Both the position numbers and the translations under genes were made by a program. The notes under the pieces are model-generated. The model was given only the letters and a program-made list of their open reading frames with translations. It was not told the origin of the DNA and did no database searches. Below are positions 34,594-43,163 of a stretch of DNA of 53,642 nt, one piece after another; the first letter of the stretch is position 1, and every line of letters starts with the position of its first letter. Source of the DNA: a virus; IMG/VR virus record IMGVR_UViG_3300006921_004288, positions 1 through 53,642 of that record; one strand, 5' to 3'.

Positions 34594-36057
34594 TTATAAT
34601 TTAGACATTAAGTCTTTCATTCTACTAAATTGAGGGTTTTCATATACTTTTGATTCCAAAAGTTTTCCACCACTCCCACTAGTAGATGATTTAGTAATTT
34701 TTCTTTCAACAGCTTCCGAAATAGTTTTAGATTTATCTTCAACGTCTTGCGAAAACTCTTCTTTGATTACCTTATACAACACTTTAGATTCCTTTAATGT
34801 TTTAACATTATCGAAACGTTTTAATATGTTGATTTTTTCCTGTTTAGTAGTTGAATGTTCAGTGAATAGTCTAGTAACGTAAGCAAGATTAGAATTAAAT
34901 ACACCCACTTCATTCAATTTATCTTTAAAAGTAACTAATGCAGTTTTATACTCTTCATTCTTTGTTTTTAAAGATTCTACTTCTTCTTTAAGAAGATTAT
35001 AGGACTTTCTTATACGACTTTCTCCTAAATTAGCTTTTCTTGGTCTACGAGATTCTTTATTTTTCCCCCAGATTTTTTGTCCAGCCATTCTAGAAAATGA
35101 ACTATTTGGACCGGCTTTCAGTCTACTAGTTTCATCCACTTCTTCTTTATTCTCAACATCTTCAGCATCATTTATATGCCCCCAATCCTTTTCATGGTCT
35201 TTTTTTCTATTACCCCATTTACCATAAGAGTCACCTTGAGTGTCATGCCCTTTACCTAGTCTCATTCCCATAGATTCATGTTCTCTATCGTAAATTCCTT
35301 GGTCTTCGTGCATTTCTTCTTCCATGTCGTCTTCATGCATTTCTTCGTGCATTTCTTCTTCCACTTCAGAATCATCTTTCTCCTCAATATTGGTACGGTC
35401 TAAATATGAATCGTAACTTTTTTGAGCTCTTTTAGATTCAGGAGCGTAAACTCCTTCAACATCACCTTCATACATTTCTTCATCAAGTTCGATTTCATAA
35501 ACTACCTCGTCCATTTCTTTGTTATCAGTAGTTTCTTCTACTTCGTCATTTTTCATGGATTTCTCTTCTTTCATAGTTTTTGATTTTTTAGATTGCTCCA
35601 ATTTAATTAGGTATTCAGTATCCGTATTGGTATCGGTTAATTCAATTTCCTCATCATCCTGTTGAATGATAATTCCATCTTCATCTCCCATAGCTTTGAA
35701 TACTTTCAGTACTTCAGCATCTGATGCTAATGTTAAGTCTAGAGGTGGCAACTCTAGTGATACTTCGTCGTCTTCAGTATCGTCCTCCATGCCAAGTTCT
35801 AAATCGATATCCATTTCAGGTTCTTCTGAATCCACTTCATCAGCTTCATCTTCTAAATCTTCAACATCTAAATCGACAGCAACTTCTTCTTCGTCTTCTT
35901 GCTCTTCCAGGTAATCATTTTCACTTAATGACTCTTTTACTAACTCATGAATTTCTTCCTTCATAGTTGAAGAAAGTATTTCTTTTGCATTAGACTTCAT
36001 AGTTTCTTCTAACTGTTCAGCCTCGAGCAACGCTTTTTCTAAGATTGTTTTACTCAC
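34594..36057 (-). CDS. Prohead core/scaffold-like acidic protein
   Basis: A 487-residue protein, heavily acidic in the first half (EEVAVDLDVEDLEDEADEVD and similar; EEMHEEMHEDDMEEEMHED) and with a coiled-coil second half (LLKEEVESLKTKNEEYKTAL). T4 gp22, the scaffold core, lies between gp21 and gp23 and is acidic and helical; position and composition match. ALLE|A near residue 12 fits the prohead protease rule. It starts with GTG at 36057; no ATG precedes it. It may be a fusion of the scaffold with an acidic extension, since gp22 of T4 is 269 residues. Confidence 0.65.
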   Translation of the reverse strand: MSKTILEKALLEAEQLEETMKSNAKEILSSTMKEEIHELVKESLSENDYLEEQEDEEEVAVDLDVEDLEDEADEVDSEEPEMDIDLELGMEDDTEDDEVSLELPPLDLTLASDAEVLKVFKAMGDEDGIIIQQDDEEIELTDTNTDTEYLIKLEQSKKSKTMKEEKSMKNDEVEETTDNKEMDEVVYEIELDEEMYEGDVEGVYAPESKRAQKSYDSYLDRTNIEEKDDSEVEEEMHEEMHEDDMEEEMHEDQGIYDREHESMGMRLGKGHDTQGDSYGKWGNRKKDHEKDWGHINDAEDVENKEEVDETSRLKAGPNSSFSRMAGQKIWGKNKESRRPRKANLGESRIRKSYNLLKEEVESLKTKNEEYKTALVTFKDKLNEVGVFNSNLAYVTRLFTEHSTTKQEKINILKRFDNVKTLKESKVLYKVIKEEFSQDVEDKSKTISEAVERKITKSSTSGSGGKLLESKVYENPQFSRMKDLMSKL

Positions 36058-36080
36058 GTTTTTTTATTTTAAAGTATTAT

Positions 36081-36090
36081 TATGCGCATA
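36081..36090. repeat. 10-bp palindrome in the scaffold leader
   Basis: TATGCGCATA, a perfect palindrome 24 bases before the scaffold start. It is GC-rich against its surroundings. A regulatory site or a chance event cannot be distinguished. Confidence 0.45.
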
Positions 36091-36113
36091 CATAATATAT
36101 GCACGGTTTTATT

Positions 36114-36121
36114 AATAAATA
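36114..36121 (-). promoter_or_regulatory. TATTTATT box, candidate late promoter
   Basis: On the minus strand, TATTTATT lies 56 bases before the scaffold GTG at 36057. The longer leader here contains two palindromes. Confidence 0.45.
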
Positions 36122-36148
36122 TAAGATTATTGTAAAAAATCCTTGTTA

Positions 36149-36164
36149 TACGTTAATTAACGTA
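36149..36164. repeat. 16-bp perfect palindrome
   Basis: TACGTTAATTAACGTA directly after the protease stop and in the gap before the scaffold gene. It could be an operator, a weak hairpin that stabilises the protease mRNA, or a simple AT-rich palindrome. Confidence 0.5.
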
Positions 36165-36166
36165 AA

Positions 36167-36868
36167 TTACTTACTTAGAAAATTGTTTAATCGGTTCATT
36201 AGATTAACCGACTTATCTACATTTATGGATTTTGTTGATTTTTTTGTTTCTACTACCGGTAATTCTTCATCTACACTATCAGCGTTTTCACCTTCTTTAA
36301 ATAGGTATGACCCTGGTGTTGATGGTGATGAAACTAAGTCAAAACATACTAATTCGAAGTCTTCTTGGACTTCGTTGTATTCACCGTTTTTTGCTAGTGA
36401 CCCAACACCTCTAGAAGAAATTCCTAATGTAACACCTTGTCTTAATAAATTTGCGGCCATATCACCAACACAAGAAATCACACCTTCTTTAAGATACCCA
36501 GGTGATGTTAGTAATTTTAACTTACCTATTAATCTATTACCGTCCCACCAAGTTTCTGTTATTATATGTGAAGCTCTATCTAAATCAATTAAAGAAGATT
36601 CTGGATGATTTAATTCTGAAATAGCACCCCCCTTTTTAATAACTTCTTGATATCTATCATTTTCTCTTTTAAGAATATTTTCTGGATATACTCTTCCGTT
36701 TCTATTTGGTACACCATATTTTTGTAATATAGCGTTCATATATATTTCGCCATCAAAATTATCTTTTGTCATTTCTTTGATTATGTTTTTATTATCTTTT
36801 GGTGAAATGTACCCGTCACTTTCGACTAATATACCGTGACCAACCTCTCTAGCTTCTAAAATTTTCAT
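36167..36868 (-). CDS. gp21: Prohead maturation protease, gp21-like
   Basis: A 233-residue serine protease of the T4 gp21 type. The catalytic histidine is His88 in AISELNHPESSLID, and the serine is Ser151 or Ser152 in GISSRGVG. Both match the T4 motifs NHP and SSRG. MKILE|A at residues 1-6 is itself a candidate self-cleavage site. It cuts scaffold and capsid after [LI]xE, and its gene lies between scaffold and the portal-side genes as in T4. The C-terminal 60 residues are charged and probably removed. Confidence 0.88.
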   Translation of the reverse strand: MKILEAREVGHGILVESDGYISPKDNKNIIKEMTKDNFDGEIYMNAILQKYGVPNRNGRVYPENILKRENDRYQEVIKKGGAISELNHPESSLIDLDRASHIITETWWDGNRLIGKLKLLTSPGYLKEGVISCVGDMAANLLRQGVTLGISSRGVGSLAKNGEYNEVQEDFELVCFDLVSSPSTPGSYLFKEGENADSVDEELPVVETKKSTKSINVDKSVNLMNRLNNFLSK

Positions 36869-36881
36869 ATATATCTTTTTC

Positions 36882-36889
36882 TATAAATA
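36882..36889 (-). promoter_or_regulatory. TATTTATA box, candidate late promoter
   Basis: On the minus strand TATTTATA lies 13 bases before the protease ATG at 36868. This spacing is the same as at 32690-32697. Confidence 0.5.
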
Positions 36890-36934
36890 TTAAATTAGAT
36901 AAAAAAAACTGCTTTTTTGGGTGTATTATGGTTT

Positions 36935-37372
36935 TTACTTTTTCTTTTGATGGAATTTAAATATTTTTGTGGTTGATAGTGGACCATTTATTATTTTTCT
37001 TGTGATGTCATTAATGGATTCTGAGAGTATTCTAGATTTAATATTGTATTTATTTCTATTATTTAAAAACATTGTTATTTCACACCTCATAAAACTACGT
37101 TTCCCTAGTTTCATACCACTAGCTCTAAGGTCTAAATCTACTATAGCAATACTTTTAAATTCTGTATTTTTAAGTTCTCTATGCACTAAATTATCAATAT
37201 TAAATTTAAACTTTTTAATGGGTCTATCCCAGTTTTCTACCTCTTCTAAAGGTTCTACCCAAGTGCTTAAATTTAAATATAGTGATTTTAATGCACTAGA
37301 ATCTACTGTACCATATGATGTTCTAAATACATCTGAAATTTTAGTTGTAACTTCTCTACCTTGTTTTGCCAT
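36935..37372 (-). CDS. Hypothetical head-module protein
   Basis: A 145-residue basic protein starting MAKQGREVTTKISDVFR. It is alpha/beta with a central FNIDNLVHRELKNTEFKSIA. No motif is recognised. Its place between protease and the 248-residue protein suggests a small head or packaging component. Codon use looks like its neighbours. A pair of short inverted repeats (TTAACTT...AAGTTAA, 37377-37396) lies in its leader. Confidence 0.55.
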   Translation of the reverse strand: MAKQGREVTTKISDVFRTSYGTVDSSALKSLYLNLSTWVEPLEEVENWDRPIKKFKFNIDNLVHRELKNTEFKSIAIVDLDLRASGMKLGKRSFMRCEITMFLNNRNKYNIKSRILSESINDITRKIINGPLSTTKIFKFHQKKK

Positions 37373-37415
37373 AATATTAACTTCTTCTTAAGTTAATTAT
37401 AACAATTGTTGAGTT

Positions 37416-38162
37416 TTAGTTCAAGTCCTCTAGTAGGCCCCTAACCCTAATATAACTGTGTTTGGAGCTTTTTAATGTGTTAATTTCATTCTTTACTTCC
37501 ACTAGTTTAGCAGAAATATTCTCGTCGTTTGATTCGGATAGTAGTTTATTTAATGTTGTTAAAGCAACATTTTTTACATTATTAAATTCTTTTGTGACTG
37601 TGTCCTCAGTCATAAGTAAGGTATTTTGTAATATATCTTTCTCTGATTCAGTTAGTTTAGTGCCAAATTCTTTCTCGTAGTTTTTAGACATTACGTGGGA
37701 TAATACTTTAGGGTTAATAGGTTTATCTATACTTTTTTTAGTTTTTTTATTAACCATAGATTCCACTAAAACTTTATTTGATTGTATTTTACTATCTATT
37801 GTTTTTATATTTGTATTAAAAACTATATTATCTATTTCTTCATATATCCTATTTGGTTCATTGGAACATGCGTCTTTCCTATCGTTTATAATTTTATCTA
37901 ATATATTTTTAACTTTATTTAATTCTTTTTTATTTTTTTTAAGGTATTGTGTAGCCTCAGTTATATAAAGTTTGCTATCTTCTAGTGAGTCAAATTTTTT
38001 GCTTTCTATTTCATTGTATAGTGTAAAAAATTCTTTAAGTGTCTTAGAAAATTTCATGGCCCCCATTATTACAGATAGATTTTTTTTAAAATCTTTTTTA
38101 TTTCCATAAGAATTTTCTAGAATAGTGTCTAAGTTTTGTTTGTATTTAGCGAATCCGTTCAT
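37416..38162 (-). CDS. Hypothetical helical head-module protein
   Basis: A 248-residue, Lys-rich, mostly helical protein in the position of T4 genes 67/68 between portal and protease. The start MNGFAKYKQNLDTILENSYG forms a helix. LYITE|A and LLSE|S inside fit the prohead protease rule, so it may be a core protein removed during maturation. No similarity to gp67 or gp68 can be claimed from sequence. It has its own TATTTATA box upstream. Confidence 0.55.
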   Translation of the reverse strand: MNGFAKYKQNLDTILENSYGNKKDFKKNLSVIMGAMKFSKTLKEFFTLYNEIESKKFDSLEDSKLYITEATQYLKKNKKELNKVKNILDKIINDRKDACSNEPNRIYEEIDNIVFNTNIKTIDSKIQSNKVLVESMVNKKTKKSIDKPINPKVLSHVMSKNYEKEFGTKLTESEKDILQNTLLMTEDTVTKEFNNVKNVALTTLNKLLSESNDENISAKLVEVKNEINTLKSSKHSYIRVRGLLEDLN

Positions 38163-38176
38163 AAGTATATTTTATA

Positions 38177-38184
38177 TATAAATA
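38177..38184 (-). promoter_or_regulatory. TATTTATA box, candidate late promoter
   Basis: On the minus strand TATTTATA lies 14 bases before the ATG at 38162. Confidence 0.5.
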
Positions 38185-38187
38185 TAA

Positions 38188-40023
38188 CTAATCTTTTAAT
38201 AAGGAGTCTACTTTGTTGTTAATAGTGTCTATGTTCTTACTAGTTTTATTTACTGCTTCCCTTAGACCTTTTAAATTCATACCCTTTCTTTCCATCAATA
38301 ATGGTAAATCAGATTCTCTGTTATAACTTTCTGCTGCCGGTTCTGGTTCCTCTGTTCCAGTATCTTCTGTTCCTGTATCACCACCTGTGTCACCACCCAT
38401 ATCCATACCAAAATCCATACCAGTATCGTCACCAGCATCATCACCACCTTCTCCTTCTCCTTCTTCCCCATCTTTTTTAGGTGTTCCGTATAAATTATCG
38501 ATATTTGCAAAAATACCAGTTTTTTGTATAACTTCAGAAGTTTTTTCTAATTCACCAGCTAAAGCTTTTTCAAATCTTTGTTGTTGTAGGTCTAATTTAA
38601 TTTCTTCATCACTCATACCTAAAATTTCTTTTTTAGCCCATGTTGTTGATACTGCTTGTAACCCATTTCCTGGGTCAGTAACAGCGTCTCTATATAAAGC
38701 AATCCTTTCTTTCCACTGTTCAATTTTTAGTAGGTCTGTTTGTGTTGATGGGTTTGATAAGGCTAATTTAAAGTTACTTAATTCGTCTTCAAAACCTAAC
38801 ACATATAAATGTATTATGGCTATTTTATTAAGTTCAGCAACTATCGCTTTTTGTATTCTATTTATTGTTCTTGCAAATCTAATGTCTAGTAAAGCTAAAT
38901 TTTTACCTTCACCCACCACTTCTTCAAAACCTAAAAACGCTTTAGGTATTCTTAATGAAGCTAGTAACTTTTTTTGAATATATTCTATGTCTGCTATTTC
39001 ACTTAAGTTTGTGGCTCCTGGTAAAGTATCTATAGGACTAGCCGCTGCTGGGTCCCTAACAGGAATAAAATAGTCTTGGTCTACAGCCATTTGATTCATT
39101 CTTAAATCTACATTACCATTACTAGGGTCTACTACGGCATCTCTTTTAAATTTATTTGCCACTTTTTGTATATAAGCTTCGACATCTTTATCATCCATAT
39201 TACCAACAAAGACCTTGAATACTCTTCTTTCTGGTGCTCTAGACGTTCTATAAACTAACATAGCGTCTTCAGCTAATAATAATTGTTTCCAAATTCTTCT
39301 AGCTTTTTCTAACATAGAAGTTCCATATGGTAATCTTCGGTCATCACCTAAGATTCTAAAGTGAGCGATTTCCCAAGTATTGAATTCTAATTCTTTTTCT
39401 CTCCATTTAAACTCAACTTTAGCTTCTTTATCGTCTTGTTTTTCACCATGTAATGTAAAGTAATTAAACTGGTCACCACGTTCCATTTCTATGTTTGGTA
39501 ATTGGTTACATCCCACTATACCTTTTTCTGGGTCTATTTTTAGATAAACAAAGTTATCACCGTATTTACAAGTATTTCTAATCCACATAGGTAGATTAGT
39601 ATTTACATCTAAAATATTATTAAATAAATCTGCTAATATAGATTTTATTCTTGTGGATTCTGAATATATTGTCAATACATGACCTTTTTCGGATGGTGTT
39701 GTACATTCTTCAGCATATATATCCAATGCTGCTGATATTTCCGGCGTAAACTCCATTGATTCATAATCATAGTATGAAGCTAATCGTGTTGGTTCGTAAT
39801 ATATAGATTTAGTATATAATTCATTATCTACTTTTTGCCATTGATTGGCTAGGTATGCAGCTTGTTGAAATTCTAACTTTTTTTCTTCAAAATCTTTCTT
39901 ATTTGTTGTTTTAAGAATTTCTTGTGAACCAACAGTAAATTGTTGGAATGTTGTTTTTGGTGCTGTTGGTCCTCCAGCTCCAAAAAGTTTTCCTAGTCTT
40001 TGATATATTGTGAATTTTGCCAT
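38188..40023 (-). CDS. gp20: Portal protein, gp20-like
   Basis: A 611-residue T4-type portal (gp20) that forms the DNA entry ring. WEIAHFRILGDDRRLPYGTS, KARRIWKQLLLAEDAMLVYR and IYYEPTRLASYYDYESMEF are typical. After residue about 515 an acidic, Gly/Asp-rich tail (DDAGDDTGMDFGMDMGGDTG) precedes a helical basic end (RKGMNLKGLREAVNKTSKN). This tail is absent from T4 gp20 (524 residues) and could be an internal tether. Located between terminase and prohead genes as in T4. Confidence 0.9.
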   Translation of the reverse strand: MAKFTIYQRLGKLFGAGGPTAPKTTFQQFTVGSQEILKTTNKKDFEEKKLEFQQAAYLANQWQKVDNELYTKSIYYEPTRLASYYDYESMEFTPEISAALDIYAEECTTPSEKGHVLTIYSESTRIKSILADLFNNILDVNTNLPMWIRNTCKYGDNFVYLKIDPEKGIVGCNQLPNIEMERGDQFNYFTLHGEKQDDKEAKVEFKWREKELEFNTWEIAHFRILGDDRRLPYGTSMLEKARRIWKQLLLAEDAMLVYRTSRAPERRVFKVFVGNMDDKDVEAYIQKVANKFKRDAVVDPSNGNVDLRMNQMAVDQDYFIPVRDPAAASPIDTLPGATNLSEIADIEYIQKKLLASLRIPKAFLGFEEVVGEGKNLALLDIRFARTINRIQKAIVAELNKIAIIHLYVLGFEDELSNFKLALSNPSTQTDLLKIEQWKERIALYRDAVTDPGNGLQAVSTTWAKKEILGMSDEEIKLDLQQQRFEKALAGELEKTSEVIQKTGIFANIDNLYGTPKKDGEEGEGEGGDDAGDDTGMDFGMDMGGDTGGDTGTEDTGTEEPEPAAESYNRESDLPLLMERKGMNLKGLREAVNKTSKNIDTINNKVDSLLKD

Positions 40024-40047
40024 TACTTGTAATAATACATATTATAA

Positions 40048-40055
40048 TATAAATA
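40048..40055 (-). promoter_or_regulatory. TATTTATA box, candidate late promoter
   Basis: On the minus strand TATTTATA lies 24 bases before the portal ATG at 40023. Confidence 0.45.
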
Positions 40056-40067
40056 GTATACCTTTCC

Positions 40068-41789
40068 CTAACGTCTTTTAGTGAATAACCAACTATTTTC
40101 CATATATTGTTTTTTTATCTCAGTATTACTACCACCCATAACGCCAAATACAGGTTCTGAGGAAGGTATGATGGTATTTTCATTAGATTCTGCTATCCAC
40201 CCATTTAACATTGCCTTTGTTAAATCGTCAGCTTTTTTTAACTGAGAAAATGAACTTTCACCAACATATAAAGCCATAGCTAAAGCCATTATTAAATCAT
40301 CGTGTTTGCCTTTCATGTGATTTGGTTTTCCATTTATGTAGACAAAAGTATATAACTCGTTTAACAACCTTTTTGACCTGACAATAAATTTATGTCTTAA
40401 AGCCTCTTCAAATGAAGAAACTATTTGTGTCCTTTTATTGTTGAAGGCTAGTCCTGGTGTTTTTGTTCCTTGGTTTGGATTGTACTTCCACTTATCCGCT
40501 GTATTCATACCTTCAACATATAAATCCTTATAACCCAATTCTTGTAGTTTTCTAGATGTAGCTACACCCATCCCACCAGTTATATCAATGACAACATAAG
40601 CGTTATACATGGTACCCCATTTGTACACTATATCTGCAGCTAAATCTGGTGGTATTTTACCTAAATATTCTGCTACCTGACATCTTTCATCAAAATCTAT
40701 TATTACTATAGATGTGAAATCCTCGGAATCTCCACGACTTACATCACAACCCAAAATATATTTATGGTCTTTTTTTGGTTTTTCCCAAACCCACATTTGG
40801 TTACCTACAAACATTTCTTTTGGTTCCATTATGTATATATCTTTTATTTGTTCTATAGTTTCTACTGGAATGACATTATCACCAGAACCTAAAAAAGCAC
40901 TTTCTAATTCTTGTGATACTTTTCTTTTGTCATACTTAAGTTTTTTTACCATACTTTCAAACCAACTAGAACATGGTTTGTACCCTTTTTTAATTATTTC
41001 ATCAAACTTATCTAATTCTTTTTCATATAAAAATTCATCTTCATTATAGTCTTCTCTATTTAATAGAAAATGTACAATATCTTTTGTTTTTACCCAAAAT
41101 AAATCTTTTGTAAATCTAGGGTCATTTTCCCAATGAAGTTCGGATATGTGAAAACTATTTAAACCTTTTATAGATTGTTCATATATTTCATAATATATCT
41201 TATCGTAGCCATTTGGTGTTGATATTACTATTACTTTACCACCTGTGGATAGGGATGCCATACAAGCCGCCCAAAAATCATCTCCCGCTTCAATATACGC
41301 CGCCTCATCAAATATAAGGGTTGTTGGTGTATAACCTCTTAACGCATCTACTGATGTTGCGACCGCTTTAACCTCACAACCATTATTTAATTTAAAATGT
41401 TTTTGTGAATCTTTTTCTTTAGAGAAACCAACATTAATCCAGTCTGGCCATTGATTTAAAAATCCTCTAACTTTATTTGCAAATTCTGAAGCTGTATCCA
41501 GTTTATTTGCTATAATTAATATTTTTTCTGGTTTATTTTTAGATGCAAATTGTATTTGTTTAGAGACCCAAGCTGCTGTTGCGGTGGATACACCTGCTTG
41601 ACGGTATTTTTTTGTTATGTTGTCATTATAGGTGTCGAAATTCCTTAACATCATTTCCTGTTCTGGAAATAATATAAATGGTACGTATCTAGATTGAGTG
41701 TTGTCGTATGTTTCTAAATAAGTCTTTATCGCATAAGGTGTGTCCTTATAACATTTAGCATATTCTTGTATTAATTCTTCTTGAGTCAT
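40068..41789 (-). CDS. gp17: Terminase large subunit, gp17-like
   Basis: A 573-residue packaging motor. The ATPase half has RQAGVST (63-69) as the P-loop region, with Val where T4 gp17 has the Walker A lysine (RQLGKTT), then TTLIFDEAAYI (DEAA, 161-164) and VISTPNGYDK as coupling motif. The nuclease half has GCDVSRGDSEDFTS and KHDDLIMALAMAL as acidic metal sites. The missing Lys is known from other phage terminases in which another basic residue (here Arg63 or Lys60/61) may serve. It cuts and threads DNA through the portal, whose gene follows. Confidence 0.92.
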   Translation of the reverse strand: MTQEELIQEYAKCYKDTPYAIKTYLETYDNTQSRYVPFILFPEQEMMLRNFDTYNDNITKKYRQAGVSTATAAWVSKQIQFASKNKPEKILIIANKLDTASEFANKVRGFLNQWPDWINVGFSKEKDSQKHFKLNNGCEVKAVATSVDALRGYTPTTLIFDEAAYIEAGDDFWAACMASLSTGGKVIVISTPNGYDKIYYEIYEQSIKGLNSFHISELHWENDPRFTKDLFWVKTKDIVHFLLNREDYNEDEFLYEKELDKFDEIIKKGYKPCSSWFESMVKKLKYDKRKVSQELESAFLGSGDNVIPVETIEQIKDIYIMEPKEMFVGNQMWVWEKPKKDHKYILGCDVSRGDSEDFTSIVIIDFDERCQVAEYLGKIPPDLAADIVYKWGTMYNAYVVIDITGGMGVATSRKLQELGYKDLYVEGMNTADKWKYNPNQGTKTPGLAFNNKRTQIVSSFEEALRHKFIVRSKRLLNELYTFVYINGKPNHMKGKHDDLIMALAMALYVGESSFSQLKKADDLTKAMLNGWIAESNENTIIPSSEPVFGVMGGSNTEIKKQYMENSWLFTKRR

Positions 41790-41793
41790 ATTA

Positions 41794-41801
41794 TATAAAT
41801 A
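41794..41801 (-). promoter_or_regulatory. TATTTATA box, candidate late promoter
   Basis: On the minus strand TATTTATA lies 4 bases before the terminase ATG at 41789, a spacing that would give an almost leaderless transcript. Confidence 0.45.
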
Positions 41802-41846
41802 TAATGTGAGAGTTAATAATAGAAAGGGGGTTAGTTAGTTGAAAGA

Positions 41847-43160
41847 CTATAGGTTATATAAAAAGTCTTTTTCTTCTTGTGACAATGAGTCCATACCACT
41901 TTTATTTATTTTATCTAGAATTGTGTCCATGTCAAATGACGTTTCATCTGTAGGTGGTAAATCTGGAGATGGTTCTACAATTTCACCTGTCGCATCTTCA
42001 TAATCCTCATCTTTTAATTGTTTTTTTATATCCCCAACTATTTTTGCTACCATATCTTTACCTCTTTGTGAGCCAGATAAAATTTCTTTTGCCAAACCAA
42101 TAAATGGTTCTGGTTCCAAAGAAACTATATTATAATATAGGTAGTTTTTTATCCTACCATAATCTTCACTAGTTAATAACTCTTCTGGATAAGACTCTAA
42201 AAATTTTTCCCAAATAACCGGACCTAATCTTAAATCCCATACTTCTGCTGGTAAAGTATCTTCAGAACCAATAACCTCTTCTGCAAACTCTGGGTCAGAA
42301 GGAAGTCCATGCATTGATACGTATTCCATAACACCTTTCCATAGTTCATGCACTAGGATTGGAAACATAATTCCTTTGGCTCTAATTGTTGGTGGGTCGG
42401 TTTGTAAGTCAACCTCCTCTCTTCCTCCAGCCATTGAATCTGCCCCACTTCCAACAAGACCTTCCATATCCGGCATAATCCAATACATTAAATCGTTTAC
42501 GGACATAATTAAAGAATATAGATTAACTAAATCCGGGTCAATTTCATTTAAAGTTTCATTAACTAAATGATACATATAGTGAGCTTTTTTAGCGGACCCC
42601 TGTATTAAAGAATTAATTAACCTTCTTTTTTGTTTTTCTAAATCTAACTTTGCTAACCTCTCAGCTGCTTCCTTATCCTCGACATCTGGTTGGTCGAATT
42701 TTAATTCTTTCTTTTTCTTTTCTTGTGGTTTTTTTTGCATCCCTTCTAGAGTTGGTTTTTCTAGTTTTGCATCAAATTGTAAATCACCCTCTGGTATTGC
42801 CATTTGGTCAACTACTAATGAAACCGCTAAATCCTCTAGTTTTTGTTTATTTTGTGCCTCTATTGCCATTGTTCTTTGTACTGCACTCATTAACATGGGT
42901 TGTAAAGACATGGCTGTTTGTGGATTTATCTCTTCCAAACCAGTAGCTTCTTTAACTTTATCTATAACATCTTTAAATCTTTTAGATGCTATTATTTCTT
43001 CAAAATTGTTTTGGTCATTTTCTTTTCCTGGGAAAGACTGGTGTGCACCTAATGGGTGTTTTCTAGACCTTAATTTACTTTCAATGTCAGGTGACATTCT
43101 TTCCGGTCTACCACTATAATCAATCGGTGGTGCTTCATTTAATTTAGTTTTTTTAGACAT
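41847..43160 (-). CDS. Virion/head-associated protein, unknown
   Basis: A 437-residue protein, charged, with a Lys/Glu-rich region (KKPQEKKKKELKFDQPDVED) and a central helical domain (VNETLNEIDPDLVNLYSLIM). KLNE|A at residues 7-10 fits the prohead protease rule. It follows the 353-residue protein gene by 3 bases. No enzyme motif is visible. Position suggests a structural or packaging accessory. Confidence 0.5.
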   Translation of the reverse strand: MSKKTKLNEAPPIDYSGRPERMSPDIESKLRSRKHPLGAHQSFPGKENDQNNFEEIIASKRFKDVIDKVKEATGLEEINPQTAMSLQPMLMSAVQRTMAIEAQNKQKLEDLAVSLVVDQMAIPEGDLQFDAKLEKPTLEGMQKKPQEKKKKELKFDQPDVEDKEAAERLAKLDLEKQKRRLINSLIQGSAKKAHYMYHLVNETLNEIDPDLVNLYSLIMSVNDLMYWIMPDMEGLVGSGADSMAGGREEVDLQTDPPTIRAKGIMFPILVHELWKGVMEYVSMHGLPSDPEFAEEVIGSEDTLPAEVWDLRLGPVIWEKFLESYPEELLTSEDYGRIKNYLYYNIVSLEPEPFIGLAKEILSGSQRGKDMVAKIVGDIKKQLKDEDYEDATGEIVEPSPDLPPTDETSFDMDTILDKINKSGMDSLSQEEKDFLYNL

Positions 43161-43163
43161 ACC

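Noticed and set aside
35666-35966. Ser-rich and Leu-rich plus-strand frames inside the scaffold-like gene
   Set aside because: They are mirror images of the acidic repeats on the minus strand and have no start signals.
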